A stretch of 64,000 bases of DNA. Source: Ochrobactrum sp. Q0168. Its GTDB lineage: Bacteria; Pseudomonadota; Alphaproteobacteria; Rhizobiales; Rhizobiaceae. Positions 28,507 through 36,211 of this stretch are shown here, in pieces. The DNA lies in contig NZ_JAELXQ010000003.1 of assembly GCF_016427605.1 (NCBI RefSeq), positions 186,001 to 250,000 on the forward strand, in the 5' to 3' direction. Below the pieces are notes generated by a model. That model had not been told where the DNA came from. It searched no databases and saw only the letters and a list, made by a program, of their open reading frames with translations. The position numbers and the translations under genes are program-made. Numbering within the stretch: the first letter of the stretch is position 1; each line of letters begins with the position of its first letter.

Positions 28507-28813
28507 CTATTTGCCCCGTTTCCGCCTGCCAATATTCTGACAGCGTGGTCAAAGCCCGGTAGAGCCTTCTTCGAGGGACGATCTTCACCTTCCGGGGTAG
28601 ATGCCTCCTCCCGATAGGTGAGCCGCCTACGCCCTTGCTCGCCCTATGACGCAAGGCGGGTGAGGATTGGCAACATCCCTACGGCGATGGCTGCGCCCAA
28701 TGGTATGTGCGTCGCGCTCCAGATGGCAGTCTCGGCAATCTTTAGACCGCTTAGTAGTTTTGGGACCAGAGTAGTCGTGGCCATTGTAACGGCCAGAGCG
28801 GAGGGGGGTGTGT
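28507..28813. other. leader/promoter region of the methyltransferase operon
   Basis: A 307-base gap between divergent genes. It contains CCTCCTCCC (28605-28613) inside arms TCACCT (28586-28591) and AGGTGA (28617-28622), and the downstream gene has the strong purine site GGAGGGGGG at 28800-28808. A base-pairing between the two is possible. Short open frames here on both strands look spurious. Confidence 0.35.
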
Positions 28814-30115
28814 ATGACCATCCAGACACCGGATATTTCGCGGAGCAAAAGCATGACGCAAGAGCGGACCGGCTGTCGTCTGTGCGGTAAGAGGCTCAAA
28901 CACACATTTGTGGATCTCGGCATGTCGCCGCCCTGCGAAAGCTTCCTTGCCGCCGATCAGCTGGACCGCATGGAGCCTTATTACCCGCTCTATGCGCTGG
29001 TCTGTGATCATTGCTATCTCGTGCAGCTGAAGGAGTATTTTTCGCCCGCAGAGATTTTCACGGAATATGCCTATTTCTCGTCCTTTGCGACCAGCTGGGT
29101 GGATCACGCCAGAGCCTATTGCGACGCGATCACCGAAAGGCTGGAGCTGGACGAAAATAGTTTCGTTGTCGAGGTCGCCAGCAATGACGGCTATCTGCTT
29201 CAGCATTTTCTACCTAAGGGCATCCCGGTTCTGGGCATAGAACCCGCCGCGAATGTGGCGCAAACGGCAATCGCCAAAGGCGTGCCGACCCGGATTGACT
29301 TCTTCGGCGCGAAACTGGCGCTGGAAATGCTGGGTGACAGTCAAAGCGCCGATCTCATCATCGGCAACAATGTTTTAGCGCAAGTGCCTGATCTGAATGA
29401 TTTTGTGCGCGGTATGCAGCTTCTGCTGAAGCCGGAAGGTGTCATCACGCTGGAGTTCCCGCATCTTGCCAATCTGATCGAGTTCAACCAGTTCGACACG
29501 ATCTATCACGAGCATTTCTCCTATTTCTCGCTTCTGACCATTCGCTTCATGGCGCACAGGCACCATCTCAAGATCATCGATGTCGAGGAATTGCCGACCC
29601 ATGGCGGATCGTTGCGGGTCTATCTGGCGCGCACCGGCAGCAAGCGCAAGGCGTCGCCCCGGGTGGCGGCCCTTCTCAAGAAGGAAGAGAGCTTCGGCCT
29701 CAACGATATATCGACCTATGAGCAGTTTGCGGAAAAGACCCGCCACGCCAAGCGCGATCTTCTGTCCTTCCTGATTGCAGCCAAGAATTCCGGCAAGTGC
29801 ATCAGCGGTTACGGCGCGCCTGGCAAGGGCAATACGTTGCTCAACTATTGCGGCATCGGCACGGATTTTCTGGATTTCACTGTGGACCGCAATCCCTACA
29901 AGCACGGGCGCTATACGCCTGGCATGCATATCCCCATCTACGACGTACCGGCGATAGACAAGTACAAGCCGGACTACATCCTCATCCTGCCCTGGAACTT
30001 CAAGGATGAGATCATCCGGCAGATGCAGCATGTGGTCGAATGGGGCGCGAAATTCATCATCCCCATTCCTCATGTCCGATTGATCGATCCAGCTCTGATT
30101 ACAGAGGAGCGTTAG
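28814..30115 (+). CDS. nucleotide-sugar C-methyltransferase (zinc-binding, SAM-dependent)
   Basis: About 433 residues. ATG 28814 follows GAGGGGGG; a GTG two codons upstream is less likely. N-terminal zinc site CRLCGKRLKHTF...LVCDHCYLVQ, then a Rossmann SAM domain (FVVEVASNDGYLLQHFLP, LGIEPAANVA), then the C-terminal C-methyltransferase domain (ISGYGAPGKGNTLLNYCGI, PYKHGRYTPGMHIPI). This three-part layout is that of sugar 3-C-methyltransferases such as TylC3/TcaB9. It predicts a branched-chain deoxysugar in the polymer. The nucleotidyltransferase gene starts 2 bases after the stop. Confidence 0.9.
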   Translation: MTIQTPDISRSKSMTQERTGCRLCGKRLKHTFVDLGMSPPCESFLAADQLDRMEPYYPLYALVCDHCYLVQLKEYFSPAEIFTEYAYFSSFATSWVDHARAYCDAITERLELDENSFVVEVASNDGYLLQHFLPKGIPVLGIEPAANVAQTAIAKGVPTRIDFFGAKLALEMLGDSQSADLIIGNNVLAQVPDLNDFVRGMQLLLKPEGVITLEFPHLANLIEFNQFDTIYHEHFSYFSLLTIRFMAHRHHLKIIDVEELPTHGGSLRVYLARTGSKRKASPRVAALLKKEESFGLNDISTYEQFAEKTRHAKRDLLSFLIAAKNSGKCISGYGAPGKGNTLLNYCGIGTDFLDFTVDRNPYKHGRYTPGMHIPIYDVPAIDKYKPDYILILPWNFKDEIIRQMQHVVEWGAKFIIPIPHVRLIDPALITEER

Positions 30116-30117
30116 CC

Positions 30118-30927
30118 ATGAAAGTCGTTCTGTTTTGCGGCGGTCTTGGAACCAGAATCCGCGAATATTCAGAAAATGTGCCAAAGCCGATGATCCCGCT
30201 CGGCCATCAGCCGATCCTGCATCACGTCATGGAATATTACAGCGATTACGGTCACAACGATTTTGTTCTCTGTCTTGGCTACAAGGCCAATGTCGTGAAG
30301 GATTTCTTCCTGACGATACGCCCGCAGACTTTTGCGGATTGCGTGGTCTCCAATGGCGGGCGCAATGTTGAATTGCTGGAGGAGGTGGATCGCGACTGGA
30401 GCGTGACCCTGCTCGACACCGGCATCTGGCGCAATATTGGCGAACGCCTGTGGAGCGCGCGCGCCCATGTCGAGAAAGAGGACATGTTCCTCGCCAATTA
30501 CAGCGATGGTCTGAGTGACGTTGATCTTGACGACATGACGCGGCGTTTTGAGGCAAGCGGCAAGGTCGCCTGTTTCCTCGCTGTGCGCCCACCACTGACC
30601 TATCATCTGGCGGATATCGCCGAGGGCGGGGACGTCCGGGCTTTCCGGACGTCGAACACCTCCGATATCTGGATCAATGGCGGCTATTTCCTCTTCCGCA
30701 AGGAAATCTTCGATTACATGCGGGAGGGCGAAGAGCTGGTGCTGGAACCGTTCAGCCGTCTTATCGCCGACAATCAGCTGATGGCATACAAATATGAAGG
30801 CTTCTGGCGGTCCATGGATACGCTGCGCGACTGGCAGACGCTGGAAGACATGGTCGAGAAGGGCGATATGCCCTGGAAGAAACACAAGGCGGAGCAGCGC
30901 GCTGCCAACATAGCCATAGCGCTATGA
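30118..30927 (+). CDS. sugar-1-phosphate nucleotidyltransferase (glucose-1-phosphate cytidylyltransferase-like)
   Basis: A 269-residue NTP transferase: VVLFCGGLGTRIREYSENVP (nucleotide loop), KPMIPLGHQPILHHVMEYY, and LLDTGIWRNIGERL. The length and the WINGGYFLFRKEIFDY and FWRSMDTLRDW blocks match RfbF-type glucose-1-phosphate cytidylyltransferases, making CDP-glucose from CTP. A sister activity with another NTP cannot be excluded. It is tightly packed between the methyltransferase and deacetylase genes. Confidence 0.87.
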   Translation: MKVVLFCGGLGTRIREYSENVPKPMIPLGHQPILHHVMEYYSDYGHNDFVLCLGYKANVVKDFFLTIRPQTFADCVVSNGGRNVELLEEVDRDWSVTLLDTGIWRNIGERLWSARAHVEKEDMFLANYSDGLSDVDLDDMTRRFEASGKVACFLAVRPPLTYHLADIAEGGDVRAFRTSNTSDIWINGGYFLFRKEIFDYMREGEELVLEPFSRLIADNQLMAYKYEGFWRSMDTLRDWQTLEDMVEKGDMPWKKHKAEQRAANIAIAL

Positions 30928-31580
30928 TCGACCTGCGTTCTCTCGCCAATCCGGGCAGACCGCTTCAGGTTTTGTGTCTTGGCGCGCACTCGGACGATAT
31001 CGAAATTGGCTGTGGCGGAACGCTCCTCAGCCTCATCGAAGCAGGAACGCCGATGCACATCGAATGGTGTGTGCTGTCAGGCAATGAAGAACGGCGCGTC
31101 GAGGCGGAGGCTTCGGCGCGCGATTTTTTGCGCGGTACGGAAAATCCGGGCATCCTTCTTACAATGTTCGAGGATAGCTACTTTCCTGCGCAGATGCGCG
31201 AGATCAAGGCATGGCTGATCGAGCAGCGCAGTCGCCAGACGCCGGATATCGTGTTCACCCATCGCCAGGGCGATGCACATCAGGATCACCGTACAGTCAA
31301 CGAACTGACATGGAATCTTTTCCGCGACCAGTTGATCCTCGAATATGAAATCCCGAAATGGGATGGCGATCTCGGTCAGCCCAACGCCTATTCAGCCCTT
31401 TCGGCAGTTATCATGGAACACAAGGTCGAGCTTCTGATGAAGCATTTCGGCACGCAACGCTCGAAGGACTGGTTCGACCCGGAAATATTTCGCGGACTGG
31501 CGCGACTGCGCGGCATGGAGTGTCGCGCGCCGGAAACCTACGCCGAAGCGTTTCATATGCGCAAGCTGCGTCTGTTTTAG
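30924..31580 (+). CDS. PIG-L family deacetylase (LmbE-like)
   Basis: A 218-residue zinc-dependent N-deacetylase: metal motif GAHSDDIEIGCGG and the second His in THRQGDAHQDHRTVNEL. PIG-L members remove acetyl from N-acetylglucosamine-type substrates in the cytosol. With the aminotransferase at 22802 it suggests an amino sugar that is acetylated and then deacetylated, or acts on a lipid-linked hexosamine. The start overlaps the previous stop (ATGA). It ends the polysaccharide region; the sRNA locus begins right after. Confidence 0.87.
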   Translation: MIDLRSLANPGRPLQVLCLGAHSDDIEIGCGGTLLSLIEAGTPMHIEWCVLSGNEERRVEAEASARDFLRGTENPGILLTMFEDSYFPAQMREIKAWLIEQRSRQTPDIVFTHRQGDAHQDHRTVNELTWNLFRDQLILEYEIPKWDGDLGQPNAYSALSAVIMEHKVELLMKHFGTQRSKDWFDPEIFRGLARLRGMECRAPETYAEAFHMRKLRLF

Positions 31581-31596
31581 CTATGTCTGGAGATAC

Positions 31597-31714
31597 GAAA
31601 AAGCCCGTTGCGCTGGGAGGAGGAGTGCGCAACGGGCTGATTGGTAAAGCGCGATTGGGAGGAGGAGTATCGCGCTTCGTGTCCGGTTTCTGGGAGGAGG
31701 AGTGAAACCGAACA
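31597..31714 (-). ncRNA. triple-hairpin CCUCCUCCC-loop sRNA (cuckoo/CcsR/ar14-like), locus A
   Basis: Three consecutive stem-loops on the minus strand, each with the same 13-nt loop (ACTCCTCCTCCCA): stems 31704-31713/31681-31690, 31669-31677/31647-31655, and 31627-31638/31602-31613. The last has a 12-bp stem followed by five U and is the terminator. The loop matches the anti-Shine-Dalgarno CCUCCUCCC motif described for alphaproteobacterial sRNAs (CcsR in Rhodobacter, the cuckoo family, ar14/NfeR1 in Sinorhizobium). Such RNAs are thought to pair with ribosome-binding sites. The 5' end at about 31714 is inferred from the promoter at 31720-31748. A second locus is at 55072-55192. No DUF1127 gene is found beside it. 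Confidence 0.85.
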
Positions 31715-31719
31715 ACGCC

Positions 31720-31748
31720 AAAATAGGTGCGCGATCTGAGGTTTACAA
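31720..31748 (-). promoter_or_regulatory. promoter of sRNA locus A (TTGTAA-N16-CTATTTT)
   Basis: On the minus strand TTGTAA (31748-31743) and CTATTTTGG (from 31726) are 16 bases apart, ending about six bases before the first hairpin. Exactly the same elements and spacing occur at locus B while the 16-base spacer differs, which is good evidence for a true promoter. The -35 TTG with CTATTT -10 would fit sigma70 or an RpoH-type factor. Confidence 0.65.
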
Positions 31749-31785
31749 GAGGACATGCTGCACGGCAGCTATGCATTTTTTAAAG

Positions 31786-31860
31786 GGCTAAAAAAAGAAA
31801 CCGCCCCGCAGCGGTTTAGCGCGCTGGGGCGGTCACTCCCTCCTCCAAGTGGAGCACACA
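31786..31860 (-). ncRNA. companion small RNA / terminator upstream of sRNA locus A
   Basis: On the minus strand a small hairpin (CTCC..GGAG, near 31842-31853) is followed by a terminator with stem ACCGCCCC/GGGGCGGT (31825-31832 with 31800-31807) and a U-rich tail (31790-31799). Locus B has the same order and near-identical terminator text at 55282-55324. Here the segment contains GGAGGAGGGA then GTG and six sense codons to TAA, a possible mini-ORF. Whether it is an independent sRNA or the 3' end of a transcript from upstream is open. Confidence 0.5.
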
Positions 31861-31905
31861 ATAATGTGGGAGTTGCTAAAAGCAAGCCCCCGATAAAACT
31901 CTATA

Positions 31906-32230
31906 AATTTCAGAAAATACTGAAATTCATGAAGCTTATTGAGCAGTTACCTGATCTCCTGCTGATGACTGGTTTAGTTTCGACTAATCTCGGATCGTAC
32001 TCGCCCCCAATGCGTGACTGCCCGCTCAACAAAACTTTGGCTAATATTGATATATTTTATGGATTACCCAACTGCCGCGAAGCGGTGCGCAACCCCGGCA
32101 CCTGCGCGAAGCTGCCATTTGAGTGCGCTTCGCGGTTGTACCCCGCAATTCTCAGAGATTGCTATTTCCATTTTGGAACAGGTATGATTAGGTTCGTGTC
32201 GACTGATTTAAGGAATCAGTTTTCGACATT
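31906..32230. other. hairpin-rich non-coding stretch of unknown role
   Basis: Several stem-loops follow each other: AATTTCAG/CTGAAATT (31906-31913 with 31920-31927), CCGCGAAGCG/CGCTTCGCGG (32075-32084 with 32126-32135), GCAAT/ATTGC (from 32145), TTCCA/TGGAA (near 32166-32178), and GTCGACTGATT/AATCAG..TTCGAC (32198-32227). The base composition is lower in GC than the neighbours and no open frame has credible start or family. No transcript direction can be fixed. Confidence 0.4.
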
Positions 32231-32465
32231 CGCGGTTCGATAGGCCTGTGCAAAGGAATTTTAGACAGGGCTATAAAAAACTCTGGTTCAAGGTGAGTTT
32301 CAGAAAAGGCTCATAATTTCAGTCACTTAACCAGATCGTTCTCCCAATTATTTGGGTAAATCATCCATTCCGATCACGTAATCTTTCACGCTGGAACCCT
32401 TTGTTGGTTTTAGAATCGGTCTTTAGCCGCCATTTTTTCCCTGCGTGCACTCCTGAGAGCTCGCC

Positions 32466-32533
32466 CGCCTCGCGCCCCTAAGCCCCCCGCCCAAACGCGA
32501 GGCGGTTCCTTATCAAGGACCTCCTGTTTTTTC
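32466..32533 (+). ncRNA. candidate small RNA with C-rich loop and terminator
   Basis: CGCCTCGCG (32466-32474) pairs perfectly with CGCGAGGCG (32496-32504), leaving a 21-base loop made almost only of C with CCCCTAAGCCCCCCGCCC. A second hairpin GGTTCCTT/AAGGACC and a run of six T follow within 30 bases. This looks like the 3' half of a plus-strand sRNA. The 5' end and promoter are not seen. Confidence 0.4.
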
Positions 32534-32882
32534 CAAGAATCGTAATCAGTCCATTATGCCGGAATCGGGCGGCTTCGATCTGCGCATTTCGAGCTGCGAC
32601 GCGCTTTGCGCTTTGCTTTGTATAAAAATCGCAGTCACGTTTTAAGACGTAACGCAGCGTCACATTTGATTGGGATTTAATCGTAAATCCGAACCGCTTT
32701 CTTCTGTGGAAGACGCCGAAAAGCCCGGCTGATGCCCTATTCTTCGGCTACGTTTAAGCGAATTGAGTCGATTGGTGCTTTGAAGCGCGTCTCGGCTTTG
32801 AATGTATGCAGCAGAAGGCGGCATCATGTCTGAGCGCTTTTGCTTCGCCAACCGGCGTGCATGACCGGACGCCAGCCAAAAA

Positions 32883-32898
32883 TTAACCATCTGTTAAC
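32883..32898 (+). promoter_or_regulatory. CtrA-type box upstream of minC
   Basis: TTAA-CCATCTG-TTAAC fits the full CtrA consensus (TTAA-N7-TTAAC), 41 bases before the minC ATG. CtrA binding to the minC promoter has been reported in Brucella abortus (from memory). This suggests cell-cycle control of the Min operon. Confidence 0.65.
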
Positions 32899-32938
32899 CA
32901 TTCCGCATATAGACCGAGTAAACCGTTTTTTAACCAAG

Positions 32939-33673
32939 ATGAATCAAGTGCTAACACAATCCCGTCCGATCCGTTTGAAAGGGCGCTCCTTTCTTGCGCT
33001 GGTGCTCTCGCCTGAACTGCCGCTGGACGGCTGGCTTGACAGGCTGGACGATCTTGCCGCGCGTTCGGCGGGGTTCTTCCTGAACCGTCCGGTCGTGCTT
33101 GATCTTGAGAATCTCGTTATCGAACGGATGCAGCTGGTTCAGCTACTGGAAGATCTTGCAGGTCGCGGTGTCTGGATCACGGGTTTTGAAAATGCCCGTC
33201 CTTCGCTTCTCGGTCCCGGCATGCCGCCGGCGCTGCGTGGCGGACAGGCCGCGGCAGATTTCAATCCGGAGGTGAGCGAGCCTGCCGCGCCTTCAAAGCC
33301 GGTTGCGGTGGCAGCACAGCCCAATGTGCAGCTGGTGAAGGCCGTGCCCTCGATGGTGGTAACGGAACCTGTGCGCTCTGGCCAGTCCATCTATTTCCCG
33401 GATGGCGATGTGACCGTTGTCGGTTCGGTGGCTTCCGGTGCGGAAGTGGTCGCGGGCGGTTCGATCCATGTCTATGGCGCGCTGCGTGGTCGTGCGATGG
33501 CCGGGACGGCGGGCAATTCCAATGCGCGCATTTTCTGCCGCAAGATGGAAGCCGAGCTTGTAGCGATCGACGGTCTCTATAAGACGGCGGAAGACATGGA
33601 AGCCAGACTGCGCGGGCAGGCGGTGCAGCTCTGGCTCGATGGCGATTACATGATGGCCGAAACGCTCGGCTGA
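32939..33673 (+). CDS. minC: septum site-determining protein MinC
   Basis: A 244-residue division inhibitor. N-terminal domain (about 1-105, ..RLKGRSFLALVLSPELPL..) binds FtsZ. A proline/alanine-rich linker (about 105-145) and the C-terminal beta-helix (SIYFPDGDVTVVGSVASGAE, GGSIHVYGALRGRAMAG) follow and bind MinD. ATG 32939 is chosen because upstream in-frame starts would run through the CtrA box region. First gene of minCDE; minD follows after 80 bases. Confidence 0.93.
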   Translation: MNQVLTQSRPIRLKGRSFLALVLSPELPLDGWLDRLDDLAARSAGFFLNRPVVLDLENLVIERMQLVQLLEDLAGRGVWITGFENARPSLLGPGMPPALRGGQAAADFNPEVSEPAAPSKPVAVAAQPNVQLVKAVPSMVVTEPVRSGQSIYFPDGDVTVVGSVASGAEVVAGGSIHVYGALRGRAMAGTAGNSNARIFCRKMEAELVAIDGLYKTAEDMEARLRGQAVQLWLDGDYMMAETLG

Positions 33674-33753
33674 TCGAATTTATTGAAAAGAAATCATGCC
33701 CGGTTGGGCGGGCAATACTCTCATAAGGCGTGCGGGAGCTACAGGAGACCAAT

Positions 33754-34569
33754 ATGGCAAAAGTAATTGTTGTAACTTCCGGCAAGGGTGGCGTTGGCAA
33801 AACGACATCCACTGCAGCCATCGGCGCCGCTCTCGCGCAGCGTGGCGAAAAGACCGTCGTTATCGACTTCGATGTCGGTCTGCGTAACCTAGATCTGGTG
33901 ATGGGTGCCGAACGCCGCGTAGTGTTCGATCTGGTGAATGTAATTCAAGGCGATGCAAAGCTGCCACAGGCGCTTATTCGTGATAAGCGTCTCGACACGC
34001 TCTATCTGCTGCCCGCCTCCCAGACCCGCGACAAGGACAACCTCACCACCGAGGGCGTTGATCGCGTGATCGAAGACCTCAAGAAGGAATTCGACTGGAT
34101 CATCTGCGACAGCCCGGCCGGGATCGAGCGGGGCGCGACGCTGGCCATGCGCCATGCCGACATGGCCGTTGTAGTGACCAATCCGGAAGTGTCGTCGGTG
34201 CGCGATTCTGACCGCATCATCGGCCTTCTCGACGCCAAGACGCTCAAGGCCGAGCGCGGCGAACGGGTGGAAAAGCACCTTCTGCTGACGCGCTACGACC
34301 CTATCCGCGCCGAACGCGGTGACATGCTGAAAGTCGAAGACGTTCTTGAAATCCTGTCTATCCCGCTTCTGGGCATCATCCCTGAAAGCCAAGATGTGCT
34401 GCGCGCATCCAATATCGGCTCTCCAGTGACGCTTGCCGACCAGCGCAGTGCGCCGGCCTTGGCCTATCTGGATGCAGCGCGCCGCCTGGCGGGCGAAGAA
34501 GTGCCGATGACTGTCCCATCCGAAAAGCGCAGCCTTCTGGGCAAAATTTTCGGAAGGAGAGCGGCATGA
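33754..34569 (+). CDS. minD: septum site-determining ATPase MinD
   Basis: A 271-residue ParA/MinD ATPase with deviant Walker [11 protein letters not shown] (about 9-18), switch [12 protein letters not shown] and Walker B-like [11 protein letters not shown]. The C-terminal amphipathic tail [10 protein letters not shown] is the membrane-targeting helix. It recruits MinC to the membrane and oscillates with MinE. ATG 33754 is preferred to 33730 because CAGGAG sits just ahead and the length matches the family. Confidence 0.96.
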   Translation: MAKVIVVTSGKGGVGKTTSTAAIGAALAQRGEKTVVIDFDVGLRNLDLVMGAERRVVFDLVNVIQGDAKLPQALIRDKRLDTLYLLPASQTRDKDNLTTEGVDRVIEDLKKEFDWIICDSPAGIERGATLAMRHADMAVVVTNPEVSSVRDSDRIIGLLDAKTLKAERGERVEKHLLLTRYDPIRAERGDMLKVEDVLEILSIPLLGIIPESQDVLRASNIGSPVTLADQRSAPALAYLDAARRLAGEEVPMTVPSEKRSLLGKIFGRRAA

Positions 34570-34829
34570 GCCTATTTCGTTTCTTCACCAAGCAGGCTTC
34601 CGCGCCCATGGCGCGCGAACGTCTGCAAGTTCTGTTGGCGCATGAGCGAGCGTCCGAGGGACATTCCGATCTTGTGGCGGTGCTGAGGGAAGAAATTCTC
34701 GCGGTGATCGCCAAGCATATCCAAATCGATCGCGACAAGGTCAGCGTGAAGATGGATCGGGGAGATCAGATGTCGACACTCGAAGTCGATATCGAACTTC
34801 CCTTGAAGCAGAAGGTGCGGGCAGCCTGA
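34566..34829 (+). CDS. minE: cell division topological specificity factor MinE
   Basis: An 87-residue protein overlapping minD by 4 bases. The N-terminal MSLFRFF is the membrane-binding helix, [20 protein letters not shown] the MinD-binding (anti-MinCD) segment, and [19 protein letters not shown] the dimerising topological domain. It stimulates MinD ATPase and confines MinC to the poles. Confidence 0.95.
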   Translation: MSLFRFFTKQASAPMARERLQVLLAHERASEGHSDLVAVLREEILAVIAKHIQIDRDKVSVKMDRGDQMSTLEVDIELPLKQKVRAA

Positions 34830-34922
34830 TCTTCAAAGCATCTCCCGCAGCGACGTTTGAATGCGTCGTGTCTGGGAATGCCTCAATACAACGTGCGGGG
34901 GCGATAATGGAGGAATATTTCC

Positions 34923-35093
34923 ATGAACCGCGGCACACTTCTTATCCGTCTGAAAGAGCTTCAGGAACTGCCTAAGTTTCAGAAGCGTGATATCTGTACG
35001 GTAAGTGCCTTTCTACCTCTCGACGCTCTGGCAGAACATGTCAGGGTTTGCGAGGAGGCGGCAGGCGTAGCGCAAACGAGGCAGGATCATTGA
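34923..35093 (+). CDS. small hypothetical protein (56 aa)
   Basis: Short frame from ATG 34923 with a near-ideal GGAGGA eight bases upstream; product begins MNRGTLLIRLKELQEL and ends ..AQTRQDH. The stop codon is located inside the terminator hairpin that follows. The good ribosome-binding site and terminator support a real gene. I do not recognise the family; it could be an sRNA with a coding part. Confidence 0.5.
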   Translation: MNRGTLLIRLKELQELPKFQKRDICTVSAFLPLDALAEHVRVCEEAAGVAQTRQDH

Positions 35094-35105
35094 TCCTGCC
35101 TTTTT
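35080..35105 (+). terminator. Rho-independent terminator
   Basis: Stem GGCAGGAT (35080-35087) with ATCCTGCC (35093-35100), five-base loop, followed by TTTTT (35101-35105). It ends the transcript of the 56-aa ORF and possibly of minCDE. Confidence 0.85.
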
Positions 35106-35123
35106 CGCTGGCTCACGCCTTTA

Positions 35124-35207
35124 TCACGGCACGGCAAAATGCATCTGCAAGTAGCAGCCGAGAAGCAGAAGCACGACCGCAGCCGCTATGAGAGCCAGAA
35201 TTTTCAT
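35124..35207 (-). CDS. possible 27-aa single-helix membrane peptide
   Basis: A short frame MKILALIAAAVVLLLLGCYL.. downstream of the LysR-type gene on the same strand. It is one continuous hydrophobic helix. No clear ribosome-binding site; could be chance. Confidence 0.25.
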   Translation of the reverse strand: MKILALIAAAVVLLLLGCYLQMHFAVP

Positions 35208-35283
35208 ATAATAGCATTCGCTCAATCTCCGCTCACGTTCAATAAAACTGATGGTGATCGAAGTGCGAGGGGCCGGGAAGGGA

Positions 35284-36192
35284 TCAGGCGGCGTTCTGGA
35301 GCAGTTCGCGCCGCGCAGTCGCAACAACCTGCTGCGTCAAGTCCGAGAGCCGATCTGCCGCGAGGCGATTGACCTGCCAATAGAGCGGTACATCGAGCGG
35401 GGTGTCGTGAACAAGTTCGACCAGCTTGCCCGAAGCAAGGTGGTCCTTAACCAGCACGTTTGGGTTGACGCCCCAGCCCATGCCGTCGAGGCACGCTTCT
35501 ACAAACCCTTGGGTGGATGGCAACCAGTGTGTCGGGCAATTGATGTCCGCCTTCAGGTTTTCCTTGATCCAACGCTCCTGCAGCCGATCTTTCTGATTGA
35601 AGGTCAAGGCTGGCGCGGCGGCCAGCGCTTCGCGTGTCACGCCAGCCTTGAAGTATCGTTCCACGAAATCCGGCGATGCTGTCGCGTGGTATCGTAGCGT
35701 ACCGAGCGGAACGATCCGGCAACCTTGCACCAGCTTTGCGTGCGATGTCACAGCCGCCAGCACGCGCCCGCGCTGGAGCCATGCGGCTGTGTGATCCTGG
35801 TCGTCTACGGCAATGTTGAGAAGGAAGTCGGATCCTTTCGTAAAGGCCGAGATGGCTTTCAGAAACCATGTGCCGAGGCTGTCGGCATTGGTGGCGATGT
35901 TCAGCGTGACGCGCTGCTTACGATCATCGGCTCCTGCAAGGGCTGGCAGCTCTTCAAGCAATTCGCGCTCCAGCATCCCCACCTGTTCGATGTGGCGGCA
36001 GAGCCAGTCGCCTTTCTCTGTCGCGGTACAAGGCGTGCCGCGTGAAATAAGCACTGTGCCGAGCCGCTCTTCCAGGTGCTTCACCCGCTGAGATATCGCT
36101 GATGGCGTGACATTGAGGGCGCGGGCCGCTTTCTCGAAGCTGCCGGTTTGAACCACCATCGCGACGGCACGTAGTGCGGAATAATCGATCAT
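35284..36192 (-). CDS. LysR-family regulator, ArgP/LysG type
   Basis: A 302-residue LysR protein: N-terminal winged helix (MIDYSALRAVAMVVQTGSF, ..NVTPSAISQRVKHLEERL) and C-terminal effector domain. Full-length similarity pattern (..GTVLISRGTPCTATEKG.., ..LPSTQGFVEACLDGMGWG..) is that of ArgP/IciA/LysG, which senses lysine or arginine. It is divergent from a LysE-type exporter gene with an inverted repeat between, the classic lysG-lysE arrangement. Confidence 0.9.
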   Translation of the reverse strand: MIDYSALRAVAMVVQTGSFEKAARALNVTPSAISQRVKHLEERLGTVLISRGTPCTATEKGDWLCRHIEQVGMLERELLEELPALAGADDRKQRVTLNIATNADSLGTWFLKAISAFTKGSDFLLNIAVDDQDHTAAWLQRGRVLAAVTSHAKLVQGCRIVPLGTLRYHATASPDFVERYFKAGVTREALAAAPALTFNQKDRLQERWIKENLKADINCPTHWLPSTQGFVEACLDGMGWGVNPNVLVKDHLASGKLVELVHDTPLDVPLYWQVNRLAADRLSDLTQQVVATARRELLQNAA

Positions 36193-36211
36193 TAGTTTAT
36201 CTTAATTGTCG

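Noticed and set aside
28618..28890. Short frames on both strands in the methyltransferase leader
   Set aside because: No ribosome-binding sites and low-complexity products; the strand with a real gene starts at 28814.
31755..32243. Plus-strand frame of 162 codons
   Set aside because: It crosses the companion RNA terminator and the hairpin zone, lacks a ribosome-binding site, and its product has no recognisable domain.
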